This document shows, piece after piece, positions 17,625 through 24,013 of a DNA stretch of 64,000 bases. Both the position numbers and the translations under genes were made by a program. The stretch lies in contig NZ_BDBX01000012.1 of NCBI RefSeq assembly GCF_001613205.1, positions 1 through 64,000 on the forward strand. Direction: 5' to 3'. The notes under the pieces are model-generated. The model was not told the origin of the DNA, made no database searches, and saw nothing but the letters and a program-made list of their open reading frames with translations. Position 1 is the first letter of the stretch, and every line of letters begins with the position of its first letter. This DNA comes from Nocardia sienata NBRC 100364. Lineage in GTDB: Bacteria > Actinomycetota > Actinomycetes > Mycobacteriales > Mycobacteriaceae.

Positions 17625-17831
17625 ATGAACACGACAACGCTCAACGTCACCGGAATGACCTGCGGGTGCTGCGCCGGCAAGGTACGCGACAAGGTCGGCC
17701 GGATCGCGGGCGTCCGGACAGTCGACGTGGATGTGGCCGGAGGTCTGGTCACCATCACCGCCACGGAGCCGGTCCGCCGAGACGCGGTCGCCGCCGCGGT
17801 CCAGGAGGCAGGTTTCCGCCTCGCCGAGTGA
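17625..17831 (+). CDS. Heavy-metal-associated (HMA) domain copper chaperone, CopZ-like
   Basis: The 68-residue protein is a single HMA ferredoxin-like domain. GMTCGCCAGKV at residues 10-20 gives the MxCxxC site (Cys13 and Cys16) with an extra Cys15 between them. VRTVDVDVAGGLVTITA is the typical beta2-beta3 hairpin, and VAAAVQEAGFRLAE the closing helix and strand. Such domains pass Cu(I) to exporters or repressors. It lies 50 bp after the DHA2 transporter and before a strong terminator, so it is the last gene of the rightward unit. No P-type ATPase, the usual partner, is present. Confidence 0.88.
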   Translation: MNTTTLNVTGMTCGCCAGKVRDKVGRIAGVRTVDVDVAGGLVTITATEPVRRDAVAAAVQEAGFRLAE

Positions 17832-17839
17832 ACACGGGC

Positions 17840-17888
17840 AACAACCCGGTGCCATCCGCGCGACACGGATGGGTGGCACCGGGTTGTT
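17840..17888 (+). terminator. Intrinsic terminator of the DHA2-chaperone unit
   Basis: A perfect 15-bp stem (17840-17854 with 17874-17888, core AACAACCCGGTGCCA) encloses a 19-nt loop that contains a small ATCCG/CGGAT hairpin. It lies 8 bp after the HMA stop codon. Confidence 0.85.
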
Positions 17889-18099
17889 CAGTGCTACGGG
17901 CACACAGGCAGAACATCGGCATCCGTTGCCGCCACGAGGCGTGAACACTCCGTTGTGCGTCACCGTCGACCCCGCGCCGACGACGAGCGCTCCCATGTCG
18001 CCGAAGCGATGAAGCCGGGGATATCGATAATGACTTGCCGGCTCCGCCCCAGAGGCAGACGCGGGCCTCGTCGCCGCACTACACCAGAGGAGTCCTGAC

Positions 18100-18540
18100 A
18101 TGTCCATTCAACGCATGGATAACGTCCTGATAGTGGTCGAGGATCTGGACGCCGTCATCGCGTTCTTCGTCGAGCTCGGCATGGAGCTGGAGGGCAGAGG
18201 GCCACTCGAGTGGCGCGGGGCGGAGCGCGTCATCGGGCTCGACGACGTCCGGCAGGATGTCGCCATGCTGCGGATCCCGGACGGTCCCGGCCGGATCGAG
18301 CTGGCCAAGTTCCACAAACCGAAGGCCATCACCCCCGAACCGAAAGACGCGCCGGCGAACACGCTGGGTATCCGTCGCATCATGTTCGCCGTCGACGATA
18401 TCGACGACGTCATCGACCGCCTGCGCAACCACGGCGCCGAACTCGTCGGCGAGGTGGTGCAATACGAGAACATCTACCGGCTCTGTTACGTCCGCGGCCC
18501 CGAGAACATCATCGTCGGATTGGCCGAACAGCTCAGCTGA
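18100..18540 (+). CDS. VOC-family (glyoxalase/bleomycin-resistance fold) protein
   Basis: The 146-residue protein has two beta-alpha-beta-beta-beta modules of the vicinal oxygen chelate fold: MDNVLIVVEDLDAVIAFFVELGMELEG near residues 6-32 and GIRRIMFAVDDIDDVIDRL near 88-106, followed by NIYRLCYVRGPENIIVGLAEQL. Members are metal-dependent isomerases, dioxygenases or resistance proteins; the substrate cannot be deduced. The ATG at 18100 follows AGAGGAG. It is the last chromosomal gene before the integrated element, and its terminator lies 6 bp from the element's left attachment site. Confidence 0.88.
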   Translation: MSIQRMDNVLIVVEDLDAVIAFFVELGMELEGRGPLEWRGAERVIGLDDVRQDVAMLRIPDGPGRIELAKFHKPKAITPEPKDAPANTLGIRRIMFAVDDIDDVIDRLRNHGAELVGEVVQYENIYRLCYVRGPENIIVGLAEQLS

Positions 18541-18585
18541 AAGGTTCGTTGTTGCGGCATAACCCGCTCGTACAGGATACGACGA

Positions 18586-18615
18586 AGGCCCTTCCCGGCT
18601 GCCCGGAAAGGGCCT
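18586..18615 (+). terminator. Terminator of the VOC gene
   Basis: AGGCCCTTCCCGG (18586-18598) pairs with CCGGAAAGGGCCT (18603-18615), a 13-bp stem with one wobble or mismatch and a 4-nt loop. It borders the left attachment site directly. Confidence 0.78.
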
Positions 18616-18621
18616 CTGACC

Positions 18622-18666
18622 TGGAGCCGCCTAGGAGAATCGAACTCCTGACCTTTTCATTACGAG
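18622..18666 (-). repeat. attL: 45-bp duplicate of the tRNA-Thr 3' half
   Basis: These 45 bp are identical to 25303-25347. They correspond to the tRNA-Thr sequence from the anticodon loop (CTCGTAA on the minus strand) through the CCA end. The 5' half of a tRNA is missing here, so this is an attachment-site duplicate and not a functional gene. Confidence 0.95.
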
Positions 18667-18772
18667 CAAGCTAGAAACCGTGCTCGGCAGTGATCCGATG
18701 TACCCCGCCTGTCCCGTCGCGCGCAGGTAGACCCCGGTTTCCGTCCTCCCCGTGCCGGTCCGTTATCCGGCA

Positions 18773-18784
18773 TGTGTGCACACA
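18773..18784. repeat. 12-bp perfect palindrome near the element's left end
   Basis: TGTGTGCACACA is self-complementary and lies in the 227-bp non-coding stretch between attL and the first element gene. It could be a regulator or recombination-accessory site. Nothing else was recognised in that stretch. Confidence 0.4.
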
Positions 18785-18893
18785 CGCGGCACATACTCCC
18801 GCCGGTCGAAGGTCACGGCTTCCTACAGATTCGGCAGACGTCAGCACTGGGTCTCTTACGGTCCTTCCACCCGATCGAAAGGACCCCGGAATC

Positions 18894-19088
18894 ATGACCA
18901 CGAAGGCCACCGCCACCGAACCGCTCACCACCCGCCAGGTAGCCGAGGCGCTCGGCACCGACCCGAAGACGCTGCGTGTGTTCCTCCGGGCGTCGGCCGA
19001 CTACACGGCGGTCGGGTCCGGCAAGCGGTACGTGTTCACCGCGAAAGATGTCGGCCCGATGAAGACCCGGTTCACGAAGTGGGCGTAG
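18894..19088 (+). CDS. Small helix-turn-helix DNA-binding protein of the element
   Basis: The 64-residue basic protein contains LTTRQVAEALGTDPKTLRVFLR at about residues 11-32, a winged-helix/MerR-like DNA-binding start, followed by a wing-like SGKRYVFTAKDV. It resembles small accessory DNA-binding proteins of actinophages and integrative islands. The ATG at 18894 follows an AAAGGA ribosome-binding site. Its place at the far end from the integrase would suit a recombination-directionality or regulatory role, but the exact function is unknown. Confidence 0.7.
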   Translation: MTTKATATEPLTTRQVAEALGTDPKTLRVFLRASADYTAVGSGKRYVFTAKDVGPMKTRFTKWA

Positions 19089-19145
19089 GAACGCGCAGCG
19101 GCCAAGGCGGAAGCGACCACACCCCCGGCCGAGTAACCAGCCCGG

Positions 19146-19841
19146 CTACACCCCGGCCCCATACCCCGCGTTGGGTGTGGGGCCGGAGGGTGGGTTCGCC
19201 GTCCAATCACCCCAGTTCATCGTTACCAATGGTGTGTGTTGCGTCGCGAGCTGCGCCCGAAGGTCGTCCTTCCTGCCCCACCACTCATTGATCTCGAAAC
19301 GAATCTGAGGGACACCCCAGTTCAGGTAGTAGCCCTCTGGCACCCGCTGACCAATGTTGACCCTCTGCACGACGGCAACCGCGATTAGCCCGAAGATGGT
19401 GTTCCACGGTAGGCGGACCTTGCCTTCCTCGACATGCATCTCGCTTATCAGTTCCGCCTCTCGAATGCCCAGCTCGAAACCGTCCGGCAACTCGTCACCG
19501 TGGCCCTGAACGCACCGGTGAACGAAGTAGATTAGGTCGGCAGTGTCTGGCCACTCGTTCTTGCCCAGTGTCGACTGGATACGCACCGGCCACCGAGTCT
19601 CAGCGACGTTCACACCGCGCACGGCCATAAGGCCAAAGATGTCGTAGTTCGCGCGGATTAGCTTGGTGAACCGACGACCCACGCTCTTGATGTCGGGGTA
19701 GACCTTTTTTGCCGTCCCGTCGATGGCGTTGCAGGCGTGCAGCATCGCGGCCTCAGACTCCCCCCGCTCGAAGTCTGCTATTGCCAGGCGGATCGAATCC
19801 CCAACCTTCATGAAGGTGAGCGTATCTAAGCCGACTGACAT
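19146..19841 (-). CDS. Putative HEPN-like protein of the cargo operon
   Basis: From the ATG at 19841 the protein is 231 residues and mostly alpha-helical. FERGESEAAMLHACNAIDGTAKK near residues 24-46 is an amphipathic helix. LIYFVHRCVQGHGDEL near 103-118 contains Arg109 and His114, an RX4H motif like those of HEPN ribonuclease or toxin domains, in the familiar aromatic-RC-x-x-x-H context. A long hydrophobic helix (IFGLIAVAVVQRVN) follows. No signal peptide is seen. It lies 63 bp downstream of the 311-residue gene on the same strand. Its codons use A/T in the third position more than the chromosomal genes do. RNase activity and a defence role are inferences. ATG 19811 is an alternative start. 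Confidence 0.6.
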   Translation of the reverse strand: MSVGLDTLTFMKVGDSIRLAIADFERGESEAAMLHACNAIDGTAKKVYPDIKSVGRRFTKLIRANYDIFGLMAVRGVNVAETRWPVRIQSTLGKNEWPDTADLIYFVHRCVQGHGDELPDGFELGIREAELISEMHVEEGKVRLPWNTIFGLIAVAVVQRVNIGQRVPEGYYLNWGVPQIRFEINEWWGRKDDLRAQLATQHTPLVTMNWGDWTANPPSGPTPNAGYGAGV

Positions 19842-19904
19842 GAGTCGCGCAGTTTTCAAAGTGGCCAAACCCGCTTCATGCCCCGCGCGGGTGTGGGGCT
19901 TCAG

Positions 19905-20840
19905 TCAGGGACCGTGTGGCTCATCGACGACCTCAGCATCGACAACATCCCCCGCTTGTCCGTTGTCATCGCCGACTGCGGGTAGCTCCGCCTGCGGTCG
20001 TTTCTGTTCGATCTGCGGACGCGACTCCCCACTAGTAAGTTCCTCGATCTGCGCGGACATTGTGGTCAGGTGCTCCAAGAACACGTTGCCCTCAGCCATA
20101 CCGCCATTAATGATCGTGAGCGCACCCGTACAGTACACAACCGCCTCAGTGACCTTCTTCGCCAAACGGGGAATGAGTGCCAATGCGGTAACGCCAGTAC
20201 CTACGAGTTCTTCAGTGCGGGCTACCACGGGCTGAGGCCCAAAGGTCTCGACGCCAGTTAGCAGCCATTCGAGATGATCGACTTGCCCACGAATCTGCTC
20301 CCTCAGTTGCCCGGGCAAGGTCGATTCGTCTACCAATTCACGCCATTTTGCGAGACCCTCACGAAGCCGAGCCATAGCATCGTCAGAGATCCCGTCGCCC
20401 GCATCTCGGTCTCGTCCGACGAGGATGTCCGAGAAGTTCCCGAGATCATCAAGGTGGTCCACACTAATCACGTTCTGAGCAGGATGCCCTTGGGCATTCC
20501 AGCCGTTGGAGTACACGACCGCGCTGTACCAGTGAGGCAGGTACCGAAGGTTCCGCTCACGGGTGGGGTTACCCTCGGGCATCGCGTACAGCCGATCGGA
20601 GATCCGGCCAACAAGTGCTACAACCTCTGCATGTCGTCGGGCGAAGTCAGGCGTCCCATACTGCACGCCAAGGACACTCTCCCACCCCTTCTGAACACTC
20701 GCCGCTCCGGATTGCGACATCTTCTGCAGTATCGAATGCAATCCCGCCGCTGGATTCAACTCTTGAATCACCGACCACCTCACCGCTGTGTATTGGCTGC
20801 CGCCCAGAAGGGTGCCGAGTCTAATACGGAGCACCGACAT
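19905..20840 (-). CDS. Uncharacterised helical protein of the cargo operon
   Basis: The 311-residue protein, from the ATG at 20840, has no domain I recognise. It appears largely helical and soluble: PDFARRHAEVVALVGRISDRLYAM, ISDDAMARLREGLAKWRELVDE and LREQIRGQVDHLEWLL are clear amphipathic helices. A moderately hydrophobic stretch near 225-250 (TALALIPRLAKKVTEAVVYCTGALTIING) might contact a membrane or form a core helix. The C-terminal 60 residues are acidic, Gln/Pro/Val-rich and probably disordered. It is the first gene of a leftward two-gene unit with the HEPN-like gene. Third-position A/T use is raised, as in its partner, which fits transfer. Confidence 0.6.
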   Translation of the reverse strand: MSVLRIRLGTLLGGSQYTAVRWSVIQELNPAAGLHSILQKMSQSGAASVQKGWESVLGVQYGTPDFARRHAEVVALVGRISDRLYAMPEGNPTRERNLRYLPHWYSAVVYSNGWNAQGHPAQNVISVDHLDDLGNFSDILVGRDRDAGDGISDDAMARLREGLAKWRELVDESTLPGQLREQIRGQVDHLEWLLTGVETFGPQPVVARTEELVGTGVTALALIPRLAKKVTEAVVYCTGALTIINGGMAEGNVFLEHLTTMSAQIEELTSGESRPQIEQKRPQAELPAVGDDNGQAGDVVDAEVVDEPHGP

Positions 20841-21027
20841 CGAACCTGGCTGGGCGGCCACACCCCCAGCTCTGCGTCCCGGATGTGGGGCCGTTTCCAG
20901 CCACTCCGTGGCGACCTGCCGGGGTCGGCCCCACCACCACATGACCCGAAACGGTTAGAGCCGCCCAGCGTCGAAACTAGGCGACCCTGTTCGCGGGGTA
21001 TGGGCGGTCATCGGTCGCCCGGATGGA

Positions 21028-21225
21028 TCAGTTCCTTCTGACTGGACGCTGCGGCCATGCCGAGCGGTGTGGATGAGGTCGGACCGCCGGGAGCTCAAGG
21101 GTGGTTTCGGCGGGTGTGGTGAGGTATTCGAAACTGTGCCGACCGGGCGGGTGCCGACGACGGCCAAGCAGAAACCCGAGGACGAACGACGCAAGAACCG
21201 CTGTTGCGAGCAGGATCACGACCAT
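21028..21225 (-). CDS. Small single-pass membrane protein of the element
   Basis: The 65-residue protein, from the ATG at 21225 (GTG 21237 would add four residues), has an N-terminal membrane helix MVVILLATAVLASFVLGFLL followed by GRRRH and a Pro/His/Arg-rich tail. Positive residues after the helix predict that the tail is cytoplasmic. It overlaps the end of the 61-residue gene by 10 nt, so the two are probably translated together. The function is unknown. Confidence 0.45.
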   Translation of the reverse strand: MVVILLATAVLASFVLGFLLGRRRHPPGRHSFEYLTTPAETTLELPAVRPHPHRSAWPQRPVRRN

Positions 21226-21401
21226 AGCGACTCGCACGGCAGAGGGGGCAGATCGTCGTACGCCCCGTCATCGATCACGACCGGCACACCCAGCCAGGCG
21301 CCTACATCCTGCGCGTAGAGGCCGGCCGCTTGCCTTCCGGCTCGGTACGAGAACTCCCGCCCGGCGAGCGTCAACCGGACACGGCACTGTTCCTGCGCCA
21401 T
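21216..21401 (-). CDS. Small hypothetical protein of the element
   Basis: The 61-residue protein, from the ATG at 21401 with AAAGG upstream, contains alternating strands (CRVRLTLAGREFSYRAG) and an acidic C-terminal half ending in DDLPPLPCESLWS. The family is unknown. It is divergent from the DUF6879/XRE trio, sharing a 171-bp regulatory gap with a palindromic operator. Confidence 0.5.
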   Translation of the reverse strand: MAQEQCRVRLTLAGREFSYRAGRQAAGLYAQDVGAWLGVPVVIDDGAYDDLPPLPCESLWS

Positions 21402-21539
21402 CCCAGACCCTTTCGGTTGGCTCTGAGCCGGGTGAAGGAGCGGACACCTCACCCGGCCCATTGCGAACGAACCTAAGAACCCAAACGCGAAAGCCTGTAA
21501 GGGATTTCTCCTAATTTCTCGCTGGTACGATTTTTGTTG

Positions 21540-21555
21540 ACCAGTTTCTACTGGT
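21540..21555. promoter_or_regulatory. Palindromic operator upstream of the XRE trio
   Basis: ACCAGT-TTCT-ACTGGT is a perfect 6-bp inverted repeat with a 4-bp spacer. A further CTGGT half-site lies at 21522-21526, and a -10-like TACGAT at 21526-21531 sits between them. It is a likely binding site for the helix-turn-helix regulator at 22440, controlling its own trio and perhaps the divergent small genes. Confidence 0.55.
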
Positions 21556-21572
21556 GCCCGACCATCGATCGC

Positions 21573-21944
21573 ATGGAAGAAATTGTGCGAAACGCACCGA
21601 TAGAAGACAGACCGTTGCGCTTAACGTTCCTCGGCAAGAACACGCAGAACGGCGGGAGCCCAACACTCTTCGCCACGAACCGGGGGACGTACGTCGTGCA
21701 GGGATGGAAGGTGCAGGGCCATGGTGACCGGGTGGAGATACCGCACCGTCTCCTTGCCCACACCCACCCCGGTACGTGCGTCGGGGCACCGTTGGAGGAC
21801 ACCGGCCGGGGCACGTTCATCCTGGCGGGTACGCCGGTCACCGATGCCGGGGCGCTGGCCGAGATGAACACCCCGGACCATGAGACCAGCATCGAGGTGC
21901 CCGTAGGACAGGAGGTTTGGGTACATGCAACTGCTACAGGGTGA
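21573..21944 (+). CDS. Small beta-rich protein, first gene of the DUF6879/XRE trio
   Basis: The 123-residue protein from the ATG at 21573 is predicted beta-rich: PLRLTFLGKNT, YVVQGWKVQG, IPHRLLAHTHPG, TFILAGTPV and SIEVPVGQEVWVHA. Proteins of this kind commonly precede DUF6879 and XRE-DUF5753 genes in actinobacterial chromosomes and islands. The function is unknown. Its 3' end overlaps the DUF6879 gene by 20 nt. Confidence 0.62.
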   Translation: MEEIVRNAPIEDRPLRLTFLGKNTQNGGSPTLFATNRGTYVVQGWKVQGHGDRVEIPHRLLAHTHPGTCVGAPLEDTGRGTFILAGTPVTDAGALAEMNTPDHETSIEVPVGQEVWVHATATG

Positions 21945-22443
21945 GGAAATCGACGACCTTCTCCGGTCCTGCGAGATCAGCGCCTACCACCTCGAAGTGC
22001 TCGATACGTACGAGACGCCCGAGGAAGCCGAACCGTTCCGCAAGTTCCTGGACGGAGAGCCCGACGATTACGCCTGGGGCACGGACTGGTGGAACCTGAT
22101 TCGCGAGGTCACCAGCACCGGCCGGGCCGTACGTCGTGCCCGCGTCGTGACCGAGCCACACACCGACTACACCCGGTGGGGTCTCGTCGTCGCGAACCAG
22201 AACATCGCTGTCGGCGAGGAGATCCGGTATCTCCCCCGGCACCTGATCGACCCGACGGAGCTGTCCACGGATGATTTCTGGCTCATCGATGACCGGTCGC
22301 TCGCGTTCACCGTGTTCGAGCCATCGGGCCGATACGTCGGCTGGGGCATCAGTCACGACCCGGTGATAGTCGACCATGCTCGGGCGGTGTGGGGCCGAGT
22401 GTGGGACAAAGCCACTCCTCACGCTGATTACGTCCGGGCGTGA
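21925..22443 (+). CDS. DUF6879-family protein
   Basis: The 172-residue protein matches the DUF6879 pattern: an acidic helical N-terminus (EEIDDLLRSCEISAYHLEVLDTY), a central WWNLIREVTSTGRAVRRARVVTEPHTDYTRW, and a C-terminal WLIDDRSLAFTVFEPSGRYVG. It overlaps its upstream partner by 20 nt and the downstream XRE gene by 4 nt (GTGA), indicating tight translational coupling. The family is consistently paired with XRE-DUF5753 regulators. Toxin-antitoxin-like or signalling roles have been suggested from neighbourhood, but none is established to my knowledge. Confidence 0.82.
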   Translation: MQLLQGEEIDDLLRSCEISAYHLEVLDTYETPEEAEPFRKFLDGEPDDYAWGTDWWNLIREVTSTGRAVRRARVVTEPHTDYTRWGLVVANQNIAVGEEIRYLPRHLIDPTELSTDDFWLIDDRSLAFTVFEPSGRYVGWGISHDPVIVDHARAVWGRVWDKATPHADYVRA

Positions 22444-23273
22444 CCACTACCGCGAAAGAGGCGCGCGAGGCGTTCGGTGAGCGCCTCCGCAATCTCCGCA
22501 AGGACGCGGGGCTGACCGGCAGGCAACTTTCCGAGCTTGCCGGTTGGCCCCCTTCCAAAGTTTCCAAGATCGAGTACGGCAAGCAAGCGCCGACCGATGA
22601 CGACGTGCGCGTGTGGTGCATCCACACCCACCGTGCCGACCAGGTGCCCGACCTCATCGCCAACCTGCGCAACGTCGAAACGGCATACCTCGAGTGGCGG
22701 CGGATGCGACTGCCACACCGCCAGAAACAGTCCATCGCGGCGGAGGCCAAGACAAACCTCATGCGCTGGTACGAACCCGTGCTCGTGCCCGGCCTGTTGC
22801 AGACCCCGCCGTACGCCGAAGCGATCCTCCGAACCGTGCTCGATTTCTGCGACGAGCCGGAGACGGATATCGACGCGAGCCTATCGGCCCGGCTCGAACG
22901 TCAGCAGGTTCTGTACCGGGGCAACCACCGGTTCTATTTCATCCTCGCGGAGCAGGTTCTCCACACCCACGTGGGCACCGCGGACTTGATGGTCGAGCAG
23001 ATGGACCGATTGCTCACCGCGATGTCTCTGCCCCGTGTGGTGCTCGGTATCGTGCCGTCGGCACACCGGTACACAGCGCCCACGAACAACTTCATCATGT
23101 TCGACAGCCGTATGGTGCAGGTCGAGACCGTATCGGCCGAACTCACCATCACTCAACCGAGCGAGATAGCGCTGTACGAGAGAGCCTTTCATCGCCTGAA
23201 GGATCAGGCCGTCCACGGGGCGGACGCCCGCGCGATGATCACGGCCACGATGAACGGCTCAGCGTCCACGTAA
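22440..23273 (+). CDS. XRE-family regulator with DUF5753 domain
   Basis: The 277-residue protein has an N-terminal Cro/C1 helix-turn-helix (FGERLRNLRKDAGLTGRQLSELAGWPPSKVSKIEYGKQAPT, about residues 10-50). A DUF5753 domain follows: MRWYEPVLVPGLLQTPPYAEAILR at about 103-126, then LSARLERQQVL and FIMFDSRMVQVETVSAELTIT. The GTG start overlaps the DUF6879 stop. Such proteins (ScR1/WhiJ-like) regulate development or a neighbouring small gene. The partner here is the DUF6879 gene instead of the more usual DUF397 gene. Confidence 0.88.
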   Translation: MTTTAKEAREAFGERLRNLRKDAGLTGRQLSELAGWPPSKVSKIEYGKQAPTDDDVRVWCIHTHRADQVPDLIANLRNVETAYLEWRRMRLPHRQKQSIAAEAKTNLMRWYEPVLVPGLLQTPPYAEAILRTVLDFCDEPETDIDASLSARLERQQVLYRGNHRFYFILAEQVLHTHVGTADLMVEQMDRLLTAMSLPRVVLGIVPSAHRYTAPTNNFIMFDSRMVQVETVSAELTITQPSEIALYERAFHRLKDQAVHGADARAMITATMNGSAST

Positions 23274-23350
23274 CGGCCTGGCACCCACCCGGCCCACCAT
23301 GGACGCCGGACGGCCCGGATAGCCCGTCACCAGCGAAAATAGCGCGCTCT

Positions 23351-23821
23351 ATTGCGTCAACCCCGATATGTCATTTCCGGCACGCCGAGCTCCAGCACAT
23401 ACCGTGCTCGAAACGCTGCCCGGTATGGCTGCGTTACGGCATCGTCCCGGTCGGCGCCACCGACAAGACCGTTCCCGGCCGCTGCAAGGGCAAGACTCAT
23501 CGCCGGGACCTGCTCGGCATCCCCGGCAAGCGGACGCCGAACTCTCGGCAGTGGTCCGGCAAGACGCTGCCCGACCACCAGGCCGACCGCACGGAATTCG
23601 TCCGGCAACTCCTCGCGGCCGTAGGCATCGAGAAGCCCGAGCGCACTGGTCTGCGGTTCTCCCTGGTCAAGCCCGGCGACAAGAACGTGCCGCCTCGGGA
23701 TCACATCATCATGGCCGCCATTGCCCAGCGCACGAAATGGCGGGCCGAGTACACCCGCGCCCTGCTCGAAGCCGGGCCACCGGAAGCACTCGGAATCTCG
23801 GCAATCCCACAGGCAGCGTGA
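23351..23821 (+). CDS. Basic hypothetical protein, 5' end unclear
   Basis: The reading frame CSKRCPVWLRYGIVPVG...AIPQAA is well formed: a basic first half (KTVPGRCKGKTHRRDLLGIPGKR) and a helical second half (EFVRQLLAAVGIEKPERTG, IIMAAIAQRTKWRAEYTRALLEAG). No ATG, GTG or TTG lies in frame between the XRE stop and the conserved-looking core. The ATT at 23351 is given as an arbitrary boundary. Either a rare start codon is used or the 5' end has been lost or frameshifted; an ATG at 23368 is in another frame. A CHFRHAEL...CSKRC stretch near the start could bind zinc. It lies just before xis and int. Confidence 0.45.
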   Translation: MASTPICHFRHAELQHIPCSKRCPVWLRYGIVPVGATDKTVPGRCKGKTHRRDLLGIPGKRTPNSRQWSGKTLPDHQADRTEFVRQLLAAVGIEKPERTGLRFSLVKPGDKNVPPRDHIIMAAIAQRTKWRAEYTRALLEAGPPEALGISAIPQAA

Positions 23822-23833
23822 GAGGGGGCAACG

Positions 23834-24013
23834 GTGAGTGAGAAGTTCATGACGGTGCAGCAGGCGGCAGACGTGTTACAGGTCTCCCGCTACAGCATCT
23901 ATCAGCTGATCTGGTCCGGGCAGGTTCAGTCGGTCACCATCGGCCGGTCCCGCCGGATCGTTCGGCAATCGTTCGACGCCTACGTGTCCGACCTGATCGA
24001 TCAGGCGGCGTGA
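23834..24013 (+). CDS. Excisionase-like helix-turn-helix protein
   Basis: The 59-residue protein starts at a GTG at 23834 with a GAGGGGG ribosome-binding site. It is a typical excisionase-family winged helix: FMTVQQAADVLQVSRYSIYQLIWSGQ at residues 5-30, then a wing VTIGRSRRIVRQSFDAYV. Its TGA shares a base with the integrase ATG (TGATG), the classical xis-int coupling. Excisionases set the direction of integrase recombination. Confidence 0.85.
   Translation: MSEKFMTVQQAADVLQVSRYSIYQLIWSGQVQSVTIGRSRRIVRQSFDAYVSDLIDQAA

Noticed and set aside
18622..18666. Second tRNA-Thr gene
   Set aside because: Only the 3' half from the anticodon loop onward is present; the 5' half is replaced by unrelated sequence, so this is the attL duplicate.
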